DNA of 53,651 nucleotides from Parvularculales bacterium (GTDB taxonomy: Bacteria > Pseudomonadota > Alphaproteobacteria > JAPOUT01 > JBAJNM01), in assembly GCA_036881865.1 (NCBI GenBank), contig JBAJNM010000010.1, forward strand, positions 1 through 53,651, read 5' to 3'. The position numbers and the translations under genes were made by a program. The notes under the pieces were generated by a model, which saw only the letters and a program-made list of their open reading frames with translations, made no database searches and was not told the DNA's origin. Within the stretch, counting starts at the first letter, position 1. Every line of letters begins with the position of its first letter. Shown here piece by piece: positions 1 to 8,921 of this stretch.

Positions 1-584
<584 letters not shown>

Positions 585-661
585 AGGGCGGTAGCTCAGC
601 TGGTTAGAGCGCAGCCCTGATAAGGCTGAGGTCGGCGGTTCGAGTCCGCCCCGCCCTACCA
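585..661 (+). tRNA. tRNA-Ile (anticodon GAT)
   Basis: This is a full cloverleaf of 77 nt. The acceptor arm AGGGCGG pairs with CCGCCCT and CCA is encoded. The D-arm contains GCTCAGCTGGTTAGAGC, the anticodon arm is CCCTGATAAGG with GAT in the loop, and the T-arm has GGTTCGAGTCC. Its place directly after 16S matches the standard rrn spacer tRNA-Ile. The next gene downstream is protein coding rather than tRNA-Ala, which is unusual. Confidence 0.96.
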
Positions 662-814
662 CTCACCTCACATTTTTCTCTTTTTGACTCTCTTCTCTGT
701 TATGAATAAACCCGCCCATCTGCTTTGTGCAGGGTGAGAGGATTGGTTGATTTTTCATCAATATGCAGGTATGATGGTTTGGTATTTTTGCCTGTGAGAT
801 GGAGTGTTGCGATT

Positions 815-1369
815 ATGGCGTTTAACCCAAGCGTTTTTGTTTTATTGAGTGCCCTGCTCTTTTTTGTTGCCGCTTGCGGCGGTGGTCCGGAGATAGGTGA
901 ATCCCTCTATAGGTCAGGTGAGGTGGGTGTCGCCAAAGCGGTGCAGCGATGCCGTGTACTTGAAGTACGTGAGATTTTCATCCGCGATGATAATGCTGAA
1001 AAGGAGGGTCAGGCGCTCGGAGGGCTTGCCGGTGGCATCTTAGGAAGTGTCGCTGGCCGCTCTGTCGGTAGCGGCTCGGGTCAGGATATTGCATCGACGG
1101 GAAGCGCGATAGCAGGAGTTCTTGGCGGTGCACTTGTAGGTGAGGCTGTTGGCAAGGCTAGAGGAACGCGTAAGGGATTGGAGTATTCCATACTGACTGA
1201 CAATGGTCAGGAGATTACTTTTACACAGGAGTTTCTGGAAGGAGACAGGATTGTGCAGGCCGGTGAGACGTGTCGTTTGCAGGTTGCCGATAATCGCAAT
1301 CGGGTTTTGCCCTCAGAGCAGTTGCCCGAGACTGTTCAGAGGCCAAAGACAACTACATTTGCCCCCTAA
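815..1369 (+). CDS. Glycine-zipper outer-membrane lipoprotein (SlyB / 17-kDa antigen type)
   Basis: The 184-residue product begins with a lipoprotein signal: a short N-region, a hydrophobic stretch, then FVAACGGG with the lipidated Cys at about residue 21. A central glycine-zipper segment (about residues 65-115) has repeated GxxxG spacing (GGLAGGILGSVAG, GVLGGALVGEAVG), as in Rick_17kDa_Anti and SlyB family proteins. It is followed by a short C-terminal beta-rich segment. Such proteins sit in the outer membrane and are linked to envelope integrity; the precise role here is inferred. The ATG at 815 is preferred over an upstream frame extension because a GGAG lies 10 bases before it and the signal peptide starts there. 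The odd point is the location: the gene sits between tRNA-Ile and tRNA-Ala of a split rRNA operon. Confidence 0.8.
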   Translation: MAFNPSVFVLLSALLFFVAACGGGPEIGESLYRSGEVGVAKAVQRCRVLEVREIFIRDDNAEKEGQALGGLAGGILGSVAGRSVGSGSGQDIASTGSAIAGVLGGALVGEAVGKARGTRKGLEYSILTDNGQEITFTQEFLEGDRIVQAGETCRLQVADNRNRVLPSEQLPETVQRPKTTTFAP

Positions 1370-1478
1370 TTATTTTGCGTCCCAAGCCACTTTGAAAATA
1401 CCTAATTTGTGTTTTCAATAAGATTAGGTTGGGTTTGTGATTGTGCTTTGCCTGTCGTAGACTGCGTTGTAGCGCTGA

Positions 1479-1554
1479 GGGGCCGTAGCTCAGTTGGGAG
1501 AGCGCCGGCTTTGCAAGCCGGAGGTCGTCGGTTCGATCCCGTCCGGCTCCACCA
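1479..1554 (+). tRNA. tRNA-Ala (anticodon TGC)
   Basis: This is a 76-nt cloverleaf. The acceptor arm GGGGCCG pairs with CGGCTCC, CCA is encoded, the anticodon loop in GGCTTTGCAAGCC gives TGC, and the T-arm has GGTTCGATCCC. It is the second tRNA normally found in the 16S-23S spacer, here separated from tRNA-Ile by about 820 bases that include a protein gene. Downstream is metX, not 23S rRNA. Confidence 0.96.
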
Positions 1555-1620
1555 CTGTGTCGAATTTCACCAAGAATGATAAAAAAACCGATAACGTAAT
1601 CTAACATGAAAGGATGCGCT

Positions 1621-2805
1621 ATGGCGCAGGAGGCAATACAACAATCTGGCCAGAAGTTTGGGCAAGAGGCTGTATTTGAAGCATCAGAGCCTCTGGCGCT
1701 GGATTGTGGGGTGAGTCTTCACCCTTTCACCATTGCTTATCAGACGTATGGCTCGCTGAACAAAGACCGCTCCAATGCTGTCCTCATCTGTCATGCGCTC
1801 ACCGGTGACCAATATGCTGCCGCCCCTCATCCTATAACCGGTAACCCCGGTTGGTGGCGTTTTGTGGTAGGGCCAGATCTTCCGGTTGATACGGATCGTT
1901 TTTTTGTCATCTGCGCTAATGTTTTGGGGGGGTGTATGGGCACCACTGGCCCTACCAGCATTAATCCGGAAACAGGTAAGGCTTATGGTCTTTCCTTTCC
2001 CGTGATTACCATCCGCGATATGGTGCGTGCTCAGGCGATGCTGATTGATCATCTAAATATACAGTCGTTATTTTGCGTGATCGGTGGCTCTATGGGTGGT
2101 ATGCAGGTGTTGCAATGGGCGGCGAACTATCCAGAGCGGGTTTTTTCAGCTATACCGATTGCGACGAGTGCGCGTCATTCGGCCCAGAACATTGCTTTCC
2201 ATGAGGTTGGTCGTCAGGCCATTATGGCTGATCCTGATTGGCGGCAGGGTAATTATCTTGAGGATAATACACATCCTGCTAAGGGCTTGGCCGTAGCGCG
2301 TATGGCAGCTCACATTACATATTTGAGTGAGCCGGCTCTCCATAACAAGTTTGGACGCGACCTTCAGGATCGCAAAGAGATAACGTACGGCTTTGATGCT
2401 GATTTTCAGATAGAAAGCTATCTACGTCATCAAGGATCCAGATTTGTGGACCGCTTTGATGCTAACAGCTATTTGTATATCACTCGCGCTATGGATTACT
2501 TTGACCTGCCTGCCGACCATAATAATGTTCTGGCGACGGCTTTTCGTGGTACTGAGACGCGTTTTTGTGTTGTATCGTTTACGAGTGACTGGTTATTTCC
2601 TACAGGAGACAGCCGTCAGATTGTGCAAGCCCTTAATGCAGTGGGATCTAATGTTAGTTTCGTAGAAATTGAAAGCGACAAGGGGCATGATGCATTTCTT
2701 CTTGATGAGCCCGAAATGTTCACCACCTTGAGGGGTTTTATTGCTGCTGCTGCTCATCGTCGCGGTCTTCAAGAGCGTGATTTTCAGGGAGAGGTGTCAA
2801 AGTGA
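1621..2805 (+). CDS. metX: Homoserine O-acyltransferase (MetX)
   Basis: MetX transfers an acyl group from acyl-CoA to homoserine, the first committed step of methionine synthesis. The 394-residue protein has the alpha/beta-hydrolase layout: nucleophile elbow GGSMGG (Ser157), the Asp of FTSDWLFP, and the His of DKGHDAFL near the C-terminus, which together form the catalytic triad. Start ATG 1621 is chosen because AAAGGA lies six bases before it; an in-frame ATG at 1606 has no such site. metW begins within its stop codon (4-base overlap), the classic metXW pair. Sequence reading cannot settle whether the donor is acetyl-CoA or succinyl-CoA. The presence of a MetZ-type sulfhydrylase later in the window makes succinyl-CoA possible. 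Confidence 0.95.
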   Translation: MAQEAIQQSGQKFGQEAVFEASEPLALDCGVSLHPFTIAYQTYGSLNKDRSNAVLICHALTGDQYAAAPHPITGNPGWWRFVVGPDLPVDTDRFFVICANVLGGCMGTTGPTSINPETGKAYGLSFPVITIRDMVRAQAMLIDHLNIQSLFCVIGGSMGGMQVLQWAANYPERVFSAIPIATSARHSAQNIAFHEVGRQAIMADPDWRQGNYLEDNTHPAKGLAVARMAAHITYLSEPALHNKFGRDLQDRKEITYGFDADFQIESYLRHQGSRFVDRFDANSYLYITRAMDYFDLPADHNNVLATAFRGTETRFCVVSFTSDWLFPTGDSRQIVQALNAVGSNVSFVEIESDKGHDAFLLDEPEMFTTLRGFIAAAAHRRGLQERDFQGEVSK

Positions 2806-3410
2806 CAGTGATGCCTTCTCGTGGTGACCTTGAGTTAATTGCGGGCATTGTTGAGTCATCTTCACGGGTGTTGGATATTGGTTGTGGAGACGGGCTGTTA
2901 TTAGATTTGCTCGCGAAGAGGCGAGGCGTTGACGGTCGCGGGTTAGAGATTAGTCAGGCGGGGGTGAACGCGTGTGTTGCGAGGGGTCTTTCGGTTATTC
3001 AGGGGGATGCTGATCATGACCTTGTGAATTATCCTGATGATACGTTTGATTATGTGATTTTAAGCCAGACCATACAGGCGACTCATCGTCCAGCGGAGGT
3101 TTTGCAGCAGATGTTGCGTATTGGCAAGCGGGCGATTGTATCTTTTCCCAATTTTGGGCATTGGCGGGTGCGTTTATATTTAATGTACGCCGGGCGGATG
3201 CCTGTAACGAGATCATTGCCGGATAGTTGGCATACAACGGCTAACATTCATTTTTGTACCATTCGAGATTTTACGGCTCTTTGTGAGGACCAGAGATGGC
3301 ACATTACACAAGCGCTTGCGTTGAAGAGCGATGGCTCACGGGCGGGTCCTGTAGGGGGATGGGCTAATATGCTGGCACCGCAAGCGTTGTTTGTTCTGGA
3401 GCGGGTATAA
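2802..3410 (+). CDS. metW: Methionine biosynthesis protein MetW
   Basis: The 202-residue protein has a Rossmann methyltransferase fold with motif [10 protein letters not shown] at residues 24-32. It matches MetW, which is always found next to MetX in alphaproteobacteria and supports homoserine acylation. The start is GTG 2802, overlapping the metX TGA, with GGGAGAGG 6-7 bases upstream; an ATG at 2811 is too far from that site. The 3' end overlaps the convergent methyltransferase gene by 47 bases. Confidence 0.93.
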   Translation: MTVMPSRGDLELIAGIVESSSRVLDIGCGDGLLLDLLAKRRGVDGRGLEISQAGVNACVARGLSVIQGDADHDLVNYPDDTFDYVILSQTIQATHRPAEVLQQMLRIGKRAIVSFPNFGHWRVRLYLMYAGRMPVTRSLPDSWHTTANIHFCTIRDFTALCEDQRWHITQALALKSDGSRAGPVGGWANMLAPQALFVLERV

Positions 3411-4134
3411 GCCGAAGCGCTGCTGCTTTCTGGGGAGAGGTATGGGCGGAAACAGGTTTTAGATGAAGCTTGAGAGGTGCATAGAGTTGCTTGCTGGCTT
3501 CTACAATAAAGACACCCGCAAGGCCCGGGGTTATGTGTCTGCCGCACCACTCCCATCTCTGTGTCATGCGGCTCGGCATCCGCCATGATAGGGCCGGTGG
3601 CACGTGGAGAGCCGTATCCCATACTTCGGGGGTGAGCATGGCGTTGATTAACAGGTTTGCCAGTTCATTATGTGAAAAAGTGTATCCGGCAGAAAACGGT
3701 GTGGAGGATAGATGCCCCCATAGTCCCCGGCGGTTGGGAACAATCACTAAAGCCTTGCCGCCAGGTTTGAGGGTGCGCCATATTTGACGTAAGAGAACGG
3801 GTGCGTCCTGGCTTACTTCAAGAGCATGGATGATGAGTATTCTGTCTAAACATTCGTCCGGCAGGGGGAGTTGCATGTCAGTGATAAGGCTTGTGCGGCG
3901 TTGTCCTGAGGGTGGCCATATAAGAGCACCTTGTTTGGCCGGCATAAGGGCCAGGGTGTGGGTGACCGTTGAGGTATAATCCTCAAGCCACGGGAGAGCA
4001 TAGCCAATGCCTGCCATGGAGAGTTTCGGGGTTGGTGGCCAGAGGTTGATTATACGCACACCGATGAGGCGTTGGGTTTCCTGCCCTTGAGGGCTTGCGT
4101 AAAAATCCCGCAATGTTGCGGCTTCAACTATCAT
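3364..4134 (-). CDS. Class I SAM-dependent methyltransferase, gloB-linked
   Basis: This 256-residue protein has a methyltransferase type 11 core. The motif I region is degenerate (MAGIGYALPWL), followed by a SLITDMQLPLPDECLD segment and the post-motif signature LKPGGKALVIVPNRRGLW. In alphaproteobacteria a protein of this type is commonly encoded head-to-head with gloB; its substrate is unknown. The start is the ATG at 4134 (MIVEAATLRDFYAS), which matches how the family begins (a short segment before DFYASP). A longer frame reaches 4227 but would overlap the gloB start. Its last 47 bases overlap metW on the other strand. Confidence 0.8.
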   Translation of the reverse strand: MIVEAATLRDFYASPQGQETQRLIGVRIINLWPPTPKLSMAGIGYALPWLEDYTSTVTHTLALMPAKQGALIWPPSGQRRTSLITDMQLPLPDECLDRILIIHALEVSQDAPVLLRQIWRTLKPGGKALVIVPNRRGLWGHLSSTPFSAGYTFSHNELANLLINAMLTPEVWDTALHVPPALSWRMPSRMTQRWEWCGRHITPGLAGVFIVEASKQLYAPLKLHLKPVSAHTSPQKAAALRLIPAPEQTTLAVPAY

Positions 4135-4218
4135 AGTGCGTTGATTATATACATAATCTCTGGCTCTTGGGCGGTGAGATGGGTTATGGTGGGGTGTTAT
4201 ATCAAAGGAGTAAGGCTT

Positions 4219-4989
4219 ATGGCTCAATTAGATATTCATCAGTTTCCCTGTCTCGATGACAATTACGGTTATCTTGTACATGAGGGAACGAGTGGCGTAA
4301 CAGCAGCGATTGATACGCCCGACGCTAATGTCATTATGGCTGAACTGGACAAAAAAGGATGGTCTCTTACTCATATTCTGAACACCCATCACCATGGCGA
4401 TCATACGGGCGGTAATTTAGCGCTCAAGGAGGCTACAGGTTGTGTGATTGTTGGCCCGCGTGCCGATGAGGGACGTATTCCAGCTATTGACCATGGGGTT
4501 GGTGATGGTGATGGGGTTGAGTTTGGGAGTGCGCAGGCGCAGGTTTTTGACGTACCAGGTCATACTCGTGGGCATATTGCGTATTATTTTTCCGAGAGTG
4601 GTGTAGCTTTCGTGGGGGACACTCTGTTTGCATTGGGGTGTGGGCGATTGTTTGAGGGTACGCCTGCCCAGATGTGGACGTCTTTACAGAAGCTGATGGC
4701 ATTACCTGATGAGACGGTTATTTATTGTGCTCATGAGTATACGCAAGCCAATGCGCGATTTGCTTTAACGGTGGATCCTCAAAATGAAGCATTGCGGATG
4801 CGGGCACAGGAGATTGATGTGTTACGGAGTGAAAATCGCCCGACAGTACCGACAACGTTAGCGCTTGAGAAGGCGACCAATCCTTTTTTACGTCCTGACA
4901 GCACGGCTATTCAGGATATGTTGGGCATGAGGGGTGATGATGTGGTAGCAGTGTTTGCTGAGATTCGCCACCGTAAGGATAATTACTAG
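4219..4989 (+). CDS. gloB: Hydroxyacylglutathione hydrolase (glyoxalase II)
   Basis: GloB hydrolyses S-lactoylglutathione to lactate and glutathione, the second step of methylglyoxal detoxification in the cytosol. The 256-residue protein has the metallo-beta-lactamase motif THHHGDH (about residues 56-62) that binds the two metal ions. Further metal ligands follow in PGHTRGH and FVGDTLF, and a C-terminal CAHEYT segment binds substrate. The start ATG 4219 has AAAGGAG nine bases upstream. The stop TAG shares the palindrome CTAG with the stop of the convergent HTH gene. Confidence 0.95.
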   Translation: MAQLDIHQFPCLDDNYGYLVHEGTSGVTAAIDTPDANVIMAELDKKGWSLTHILNTHHHGDHTGGNLALKEATGCVIVGPRADEGRIPAIDHGVGDGDGVEFGSAQAQVFDVPGHTRGHIAYYFSESGVAFVGDTLFALGCGRLFEGTPAQMWTSLQKLMALPDETVIYCAHEYTQANARFALTVDPQNEALRMRAQEIDVLRSENRPTVPTTLALEKATNPFLRPDSTAIQDMLGMRGDDVVAVFAEIRHRKDNY

Positions 4990-5348
4990 CGGGGTGAGGG
5001 GGGGTTGTCTTGAAGCAGTGACTTAATTTCCTCAAGATTATACTCTAACCGTCCAAGACGCCTTCTTATGTCATCGAGGCTTTGGGCCAGCTCCGCCGTA
5101 TCACCTGCGCTGCCACCAACTACCGGAACAGGCGTTGCAATGCCGGCCCTGTCTGCTACGTCTTCCGGGGGCACATTCAACAAAGCTGCTAATACAGAAA
5201 CCTCTCTGGTCATAAGTTCGCGTTGGTCTTTCCACATTTCTTCAATCTCGGTAGGAGATAACCCTAAAGCACGTGCAACATCATCCCGCGTCAAATGATG
5301 CGCCTGCAGTTTTTCGTCAAACCAACTCTGATCAAAAAATAAAGCCAT
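4986..5348 (-). CDS. Small helix-turn-helix (XRE-like) protein
   Basis: This is a 120-residue protein. Residues about 15-65 resemble an XRE/Cro helix-turn-helix (LTRDDVARALGLSPTEIEEMWKDQR). A linker follows, then a C-terminal predicted coiled coil (LAQSLDDIRRRLGRLEYNLEEIKSLL). Its ATG lies directly after the TAG of the tlpA-like gene with no gap, so the two are probably co-translated. The function is not established; it is likely a DNA-binding regulator or an adaptor. Confidence 0.7.
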   Translation of the reverse strand: MALFFDQSWFDEKLQAHHLTRDDVARALGLSPTEIEEMWKDQRELMTREVSVLAALLNVPPEDVADRAGIATPVPVVGGSAGDTAELAQSLDDIRRRLGRLEYNLEEIKSLLQDNPPSPR

Positions 5349-5951
5349 CTAACGAAGCGCTAACGCCGCGCGAATAAGAGCAATCGCTTCATCACTATCC
5401 CATTCAGCAGGACCAGCCAGACGGCCTAACTCACGACCATCACGTCCCAACAATAAGCTGGCAGGTAATCCAAACGACCCTAAAGCCGGACCTATCCGAG
5501 CAGTTGAGTCTACATAAACCCCCAAAGTGTTAGCGTCAATCTCTGCTAAAAAAGTACGAGCTGCCTCCACACCACCCCGGTCGCTGGCTATCGCCACTAC
5601 AGAGAAATCCTCACTATCCAGATGCTGCTGAAGGCGGTCGAGAGACGGCATCTCCTCCCGACAAGGCGCACACCACGTAGCCCACAAATTAACCAGAACA
5701 ACTTGCCCCTTAAAATCCGCCAGTGTCAAAGTCTCGCCATCCCCCCCAACAAAGGGAGCAACGGCAGGTTTAACATCCTCCTCTACCGGTACAAAATTAG
5801 CCATCGCCCCATGGGCATAACTCCCTAGATTACCTGCGTTCCCTTTCGATTCTTCCTGCCGATCAGAGGGTGATTGCATCAACCAAACTCCCAAAAATGC
5901 AACAACAAGCCCTATGCCCACCAGAGCTAAAATCCAACGTTGTGTAATCAC
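5349..5951 (-). CDS. Membrane-anchored TlpA-like thioredoxin
   Basis: Residues 4-25 form a single N-terminal membrane anchor (WILALVGIGLVVAFLGVW). The rest is a periplasmic thioredoxin-fold domain with the redox motif WCAPC at residues 93-97 and the cis-Pro loop at FGLPASL. Proteins of this TlpA/ResA class reduce disulfides in cytochrome maturation and similar tasks. I place the start at GTG 5951, ten bases after AAAGGA. An open frame continues to ATG 6107, but that would overlap argH and read through two imperfect 36-base repeats. The HTH gene follows immediately. Confidence 0.8.
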   Translation of the reverse strand: MITQRWILALVGIGLVVAFLGVWLMQSPSDRQEESKGNAGNLGSYAHGAMANFVPVEEDVKPAVAPFVGGDGETLTLADFKGQVVLVNLWATWCAPCREEMPSLDRLQQHLDSEDFSVVAIASDRGGVEAARTFLAEIDANTLGVYVDSTARIGPALGSFGLPASLLLGRDGRELGRLAGPAEWDSDEAIALIRAALALR

Positions 5952-5968
5952 CGCTAGACGTTCCTTTC

Positions 5969-6066
5969 GCGTTCCGTCATATATCCTTGTTATTATGGCA
6001 CGAGTAGTCGGAAGGATAAAAAAGACCTTCCACGTTCCAACATATATTCCTGCTATTATATCACGA
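5969..6066. repeat. Imperfect direct repeat upstream of the tlpA-like gene
   Basis: Two copies of about 36 bases at 5969-6004 and 6032-6066 share the pattern CGTTCC..CATATAT.CCT followed by TATTAT and CACGA. The period is 63 bases, exactly 21 codons. They lie in the divergent region between the tlpA-like gene and argH. They could be duplicated regulatory sites or an in-frame duplication in an extended tlpA N-terminus. Confidence 0.6.
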
Positions 6067-6098
6067 ACAAAATGAACTATGGCTAAAAGGGCTAAAAA

Positions 6099-7490
6099 AT
6101 GAGTCACAAAATGTGGGGTGGGCGCTTTGAAACCAGCCCCGATGGCATACTGACACGCATCAATGGATCCATTGGCTTCGACCGGCGGTTGTTCGCCCAG
6201 GACATTGCCGGTTCAAAAGCGCATGCGGCGATGTTGGCCGCTTGCGGCATCATCGGTGCCGAGGATGGTGTGGCCATTCAACAGGGTCTTGAGACTATAG
6301 AGGTAGAGATTAGAGAAGACAGGTTTCCCTTTGATGAGACATTGGAAGATATTCACATGAACATTGAGGGACGCCTTGCTGACTTAATCGGAGAAGCCGC
6401 TGGCCGTCTCCATACGGCGCGGTCTCGTAATGACCAAGTGGCTACAGACTTCCGGTTATACATGAGAGAGGCCGCCGATGCCCTGAATGGGCAATGCGCA
6501 GCTTTTCAGAATACTCTTTTGACGTTGGCGGAAAGCCATACAGAGACCGTAATGCCAGGTATGACTCACTTACAGGTAGCCCAACCGATTACGTTTGCCC
6601 ATCACCTGCTAGCATACGTAGAAATGATAGCACGTGACCGGAGTCGCTTTAATGATGCTCGCAGACGTATGAACGAGTGTCCTCTTGGTAGTGCGGCGCT
6701 GGCGGGGACATCCTACCCCATAGACCGCAACATGACGGCGGAGGCTTTGGGCTTTGACCGGCCTTGCGCCAATTCTTTGGATGCTGTCTCGGACAGGGAT
6801 TTTGTTATGGAGATGTTAGCGTGTGCCAGCATTACAGCCGTGCATTTATCGCGTCTTGCTGAAGAGATGGTGTTGTGGATGTCGCCGCACTTTGGCTTTA
6901 TTCAACTGTCAGAAGCTCATACTACCGGCTCGTCCATTATGCCTCAGAAGCGCAATCCGGATGCAGCCGAACTGGTTCGTGCCAAGACCGGACGTATTGT
7001 TGGAGCGCTCAATACTCTTCTGGTCGTTATGAAAGCTCTGCCCCTTGCGTATTCAAAGGATATGCAAGAAGACAAGGAGCCCGCATTTGATGCTCTTGAT
7101 TCTTTGAGCCTGTGTCTTGCCGCCATGACGGCCATGACCGGTGCTATGACCGCCAACCGGGATGCTATGGTGTCAGCTGCCGGACAGGCCTTTGCAACAG
7201 CGACAGATTTGGCCGACTGGCTTACCAGAGTAGCGGGGTTGCCTTTTCGGAAGGCGCATCATGTTGCCGGTGCTCTTGTAGCTTTAGCTGAAAAGCGTAA
7301 CGTTGACTTGTCAGACCTGTCTCTTGACGATATGTGCTCTGTTGAGCCCCGCATCACGGCAGAGGTTTATTCCGTTTTAACTCCAGAGGCCTCTGTGACC
7401 AGCCGTACGAGCTATGGCGGAACAGCGCCTGATAATGTCCGGGCAGCTATTTCGGTTTGGCGGAGACGTCTTGAAGAGGAGGGGCACTGA
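6099..7490 (+). CDS. argH: Argininosuccinate lyase
   Basis: ArgH splits argininosuccinate into arginine and fumarate, the last step of arginine synthesis. The 463-residue protein carries the fumarase/aspartase superfamily signature [12 protein letters not shown] at residues 277-288, with the catalytic Ser in it. It also has the SRNDQ segment near 109-113 and the THLQ catalytic His near 157. Length is typical. AGGG lies eight bases before ATG 6099. lptM starts inside the stop codon and lysA follows, the conserved argH-lptM-lysA order of Proteobacteria. Confidence 0.97.
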   Translation: MSHKMWGGRFETSPDGILTRINGSIGFDRRLFAQDIAGSKAHAAMLAACGIIGAEDGVAIQQGLETIEVEIREDRFPFDETLEDIHMNIEGRLADLIGEAAGRLHTARSRNDQVATDFRLYMREAADALNGQCAAFQNTLLTLAESHTETVMPGMTHLQVAQPITFAHHLLAYVEMIARDRSRFNDARRRMNECPLGSAALAGTSYPIDRNMTAEALGFDRPCANSLDAVSDRDFVMEMLACASITAVHLSRLAEEMVLWMSPHFGFIQLSEAHTTGSSIMPQKRNPDAAELVRAKTGRIVGALNTLLVVMKALPLAYSKDMQEDKEPAFDALDSLSLCLAAMTAMTGAMTANRDAMVSAAGQAFATATDLADWLTRVAGLPFRKAHHVAGALVALAEKRNVDLSDLSLDDMCSVEPRITAEVYSVLTPEASVTSRTSYGGTAPDNVRAAISVWRRRLEEEGH

Positions 7491-7618
7491 TGCGGTATGT
7501 GTTCTATGGGTTATTGGTACTTGCGCTAGCGATCGGTGTTTCGGCATGTGGTAAAAAGGGAGATCTGGAACTTCCTTCTGCTACACCCTCTGATGAGGCG
7601 TCGCCAATCAGCGAGTAA
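7490..7618 (+). CDS. lptM: LptM-like small lipoprotein (YifL)
   Basis: This 42-residue lipoprotein precursor has an N-terminal hydrophobic signal, lipobox GVSACGKKG with Cys20, and the family hallmark CGxKGxLxLP (here CGKKGDLELP), followed by a short acidic Pro/Ser tail. LptM assists assembly and disulfide maturation of the LptD outer-membrane translocon in E. coli; that role is carried over by family. Its ATG overlaps the argH TGA by one base, and lysA starts six bases after its stop. The place between argH and lysA is the standard one. Confidence 0.88.
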   Translation: MRYVFYGLLVLALAIGVSACGKKGDLELPSATPSDEASPISE

Positions 7619-7623
7619 TCTCC

Positions 7624-8898
7624 ATGAGCTTTTTTACGTACAACAACGGCGTACTAAACGCTGAAAAAGTACCACTGTCTGATATCGCTGCTCGTGTAGG
7701 TACACCTTTTTATTGTTATTCCAGCGCCGCCTTGCTGCATTCCTATCAGGCTCTTGAGGAGGAATTTGCCAATAAGGGCGGCGTGGATATTTGCTATTCC
7801 GTCAAGGCAAACTCTAACCTTGCGGTTGTTGCAACTTTAGCTGCAGCGGGGGCAGGGGCTGATGTGGTTTCAGAAGGTGAACTGCGCCGGGCGCTGGCGG
7901 CGGGTATTCCATCAGACTGTATTGTGTTCTCCGGCGTGGGCAAAACAGACCGCGAACTCATTGCGGGATTGGAGGCCGGTATTGCTCAATTCAACGTAGA
8001 GTCAGAACCAGAACTGGAGCGCCTCAATGCTCTGGCTTGCGAGCGTCAGTGTGAGGCTCCGGTTGCTTTGCGCATCAACCCCGATATTGACGCGCAGACT
8101 CACGAGAAAATAACAACGGGTCGGTCTGACAATAAGTTCGGTATTGATTGGCGCACGGCGCAAGCCCTCTATGGGCGCGGAGTGGCTATGGCCGGTGTCC
8201 ACATGATTGGCATTGGTCTTCACATAGGCAGCCAGATTACAACATTGACTCCTTTTGAAGAAGCTTTCCAGCTTTTAGCCTCTCTGGTTACCGCTGTACG
8301 TGCTGACGGTCATGAAGTCTCCCGCTTAGACCTTGGTGGTGGCCTGGGTGTGCCGTATGAACCGGGGGGAGGACTCACGTTTTCTCTGACAGAATACGCC
8401 GATATGATAGAAAAAACGTTGGGTTCCCTTGGGTGCTGTCATATTCTGGAGCCTGGACGTTTTCTTGCCGCTCAGGCAGGGGCGCTGGTAGCCTCCGTCG
8501 TGTATGAAAAAGAAGGAGAACATAATTCTCTCCTGATCATTGACGCTGCCATGAATGATTTAATCCGTCCCGCGCTTTATAATGCTCGCCACACTATTTT
8601 GCCGGTTCGTGAGGTATCTCAAGACACACTGGTGCAATTTTATGACGTGGTTGGCCCCATTTGCGAAACCAGTGACGTGATGGCACGATACTATCCTCTG
8701 CCCCCCTGTCGGGCAGGCGATTTAATTGCCCTCATGGATACCGGTGCTTATGGGGCAGTCCAGGCGTCAACCTACAACAGCCGCCCCCTTGTGCCGGAGG
8801 TGATGGTGCAGGGAAGGGATATGGCCATCATCCGACCCCGCCAAAGCCTCGAAGAGCTTTTGGCGATGGACACCATGCCGGACTGGCTTGAGCCATAA
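7624..8898 (+). CDS. lysA: Diaminopimelate decarboxylase
   Basis: LysA decarboxylates meso-diaminopimelate to lysine. The 424-residue protein has the alanine-racemase-like barrel with the PLP lysine in CYSVKANSN (Lys61), the HIGSQI segment, the glycine-rich phosphate loop LDLGGGLGVPY, and the C-terminal CETSDV and GAYGA motifs that complete the active site across the dimer. It ends argH-lptM-lysA. ftsE starts 24 bases downstream. Confidence 0.97.
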   Translation: MSFFTYNNGVLNAEKVPLSDIAARVGTPFYCYSSAALLHSYQALEEEFANKGGVDICYSVKANSNLAVVATLAAAGAGADVVSEGELRRALAAGIPSDCIVFSGVGKTDRELIAGLEAGIAQFNVESEPELERLNALACERQCEAPVALRINPDIDAQTHEKITTGRSDNKFGIDWRTAQALYGRGVAMAGVHMIGIGLHIGSQITTLTPFEEAFQLLASLVTAVRADGHEVSRLDLGGGLGVPYEPGGGLTFSLTEYADMIEKTLGSLGCCHILEPGRFLAAQAGALVASVVYEKEGEHNSLLIIDAAMNDLIRPALYNARHTILPVREVSQDTLVQFYDVVGPICETSDVMARYYPLPPCRAGDLIALMDTGAYGAVQASTYNSRPLVPEVMVQGRDMAIIRPRQSLEELLAMDTMPDWLEP

Positions 8899-8921
8899 AA
8901 ATATAGAGTGAGTCCAAGGTC

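Noticed and set aside
1555-1620. SAM-II riboswitch before metX
   Set aside because: The 66-base leader after tRNA-Ala lacks the GTGATTT, GCTTGC and CGCTAAA elements seen before metZ.
3491-3787. Plus-strand frame of 98 codons opposite the gloB-linked methyltransferase
   Set aside because: It is antisense to a gene with recognisable methyltransferase motifs and has no ribosome-binding site.
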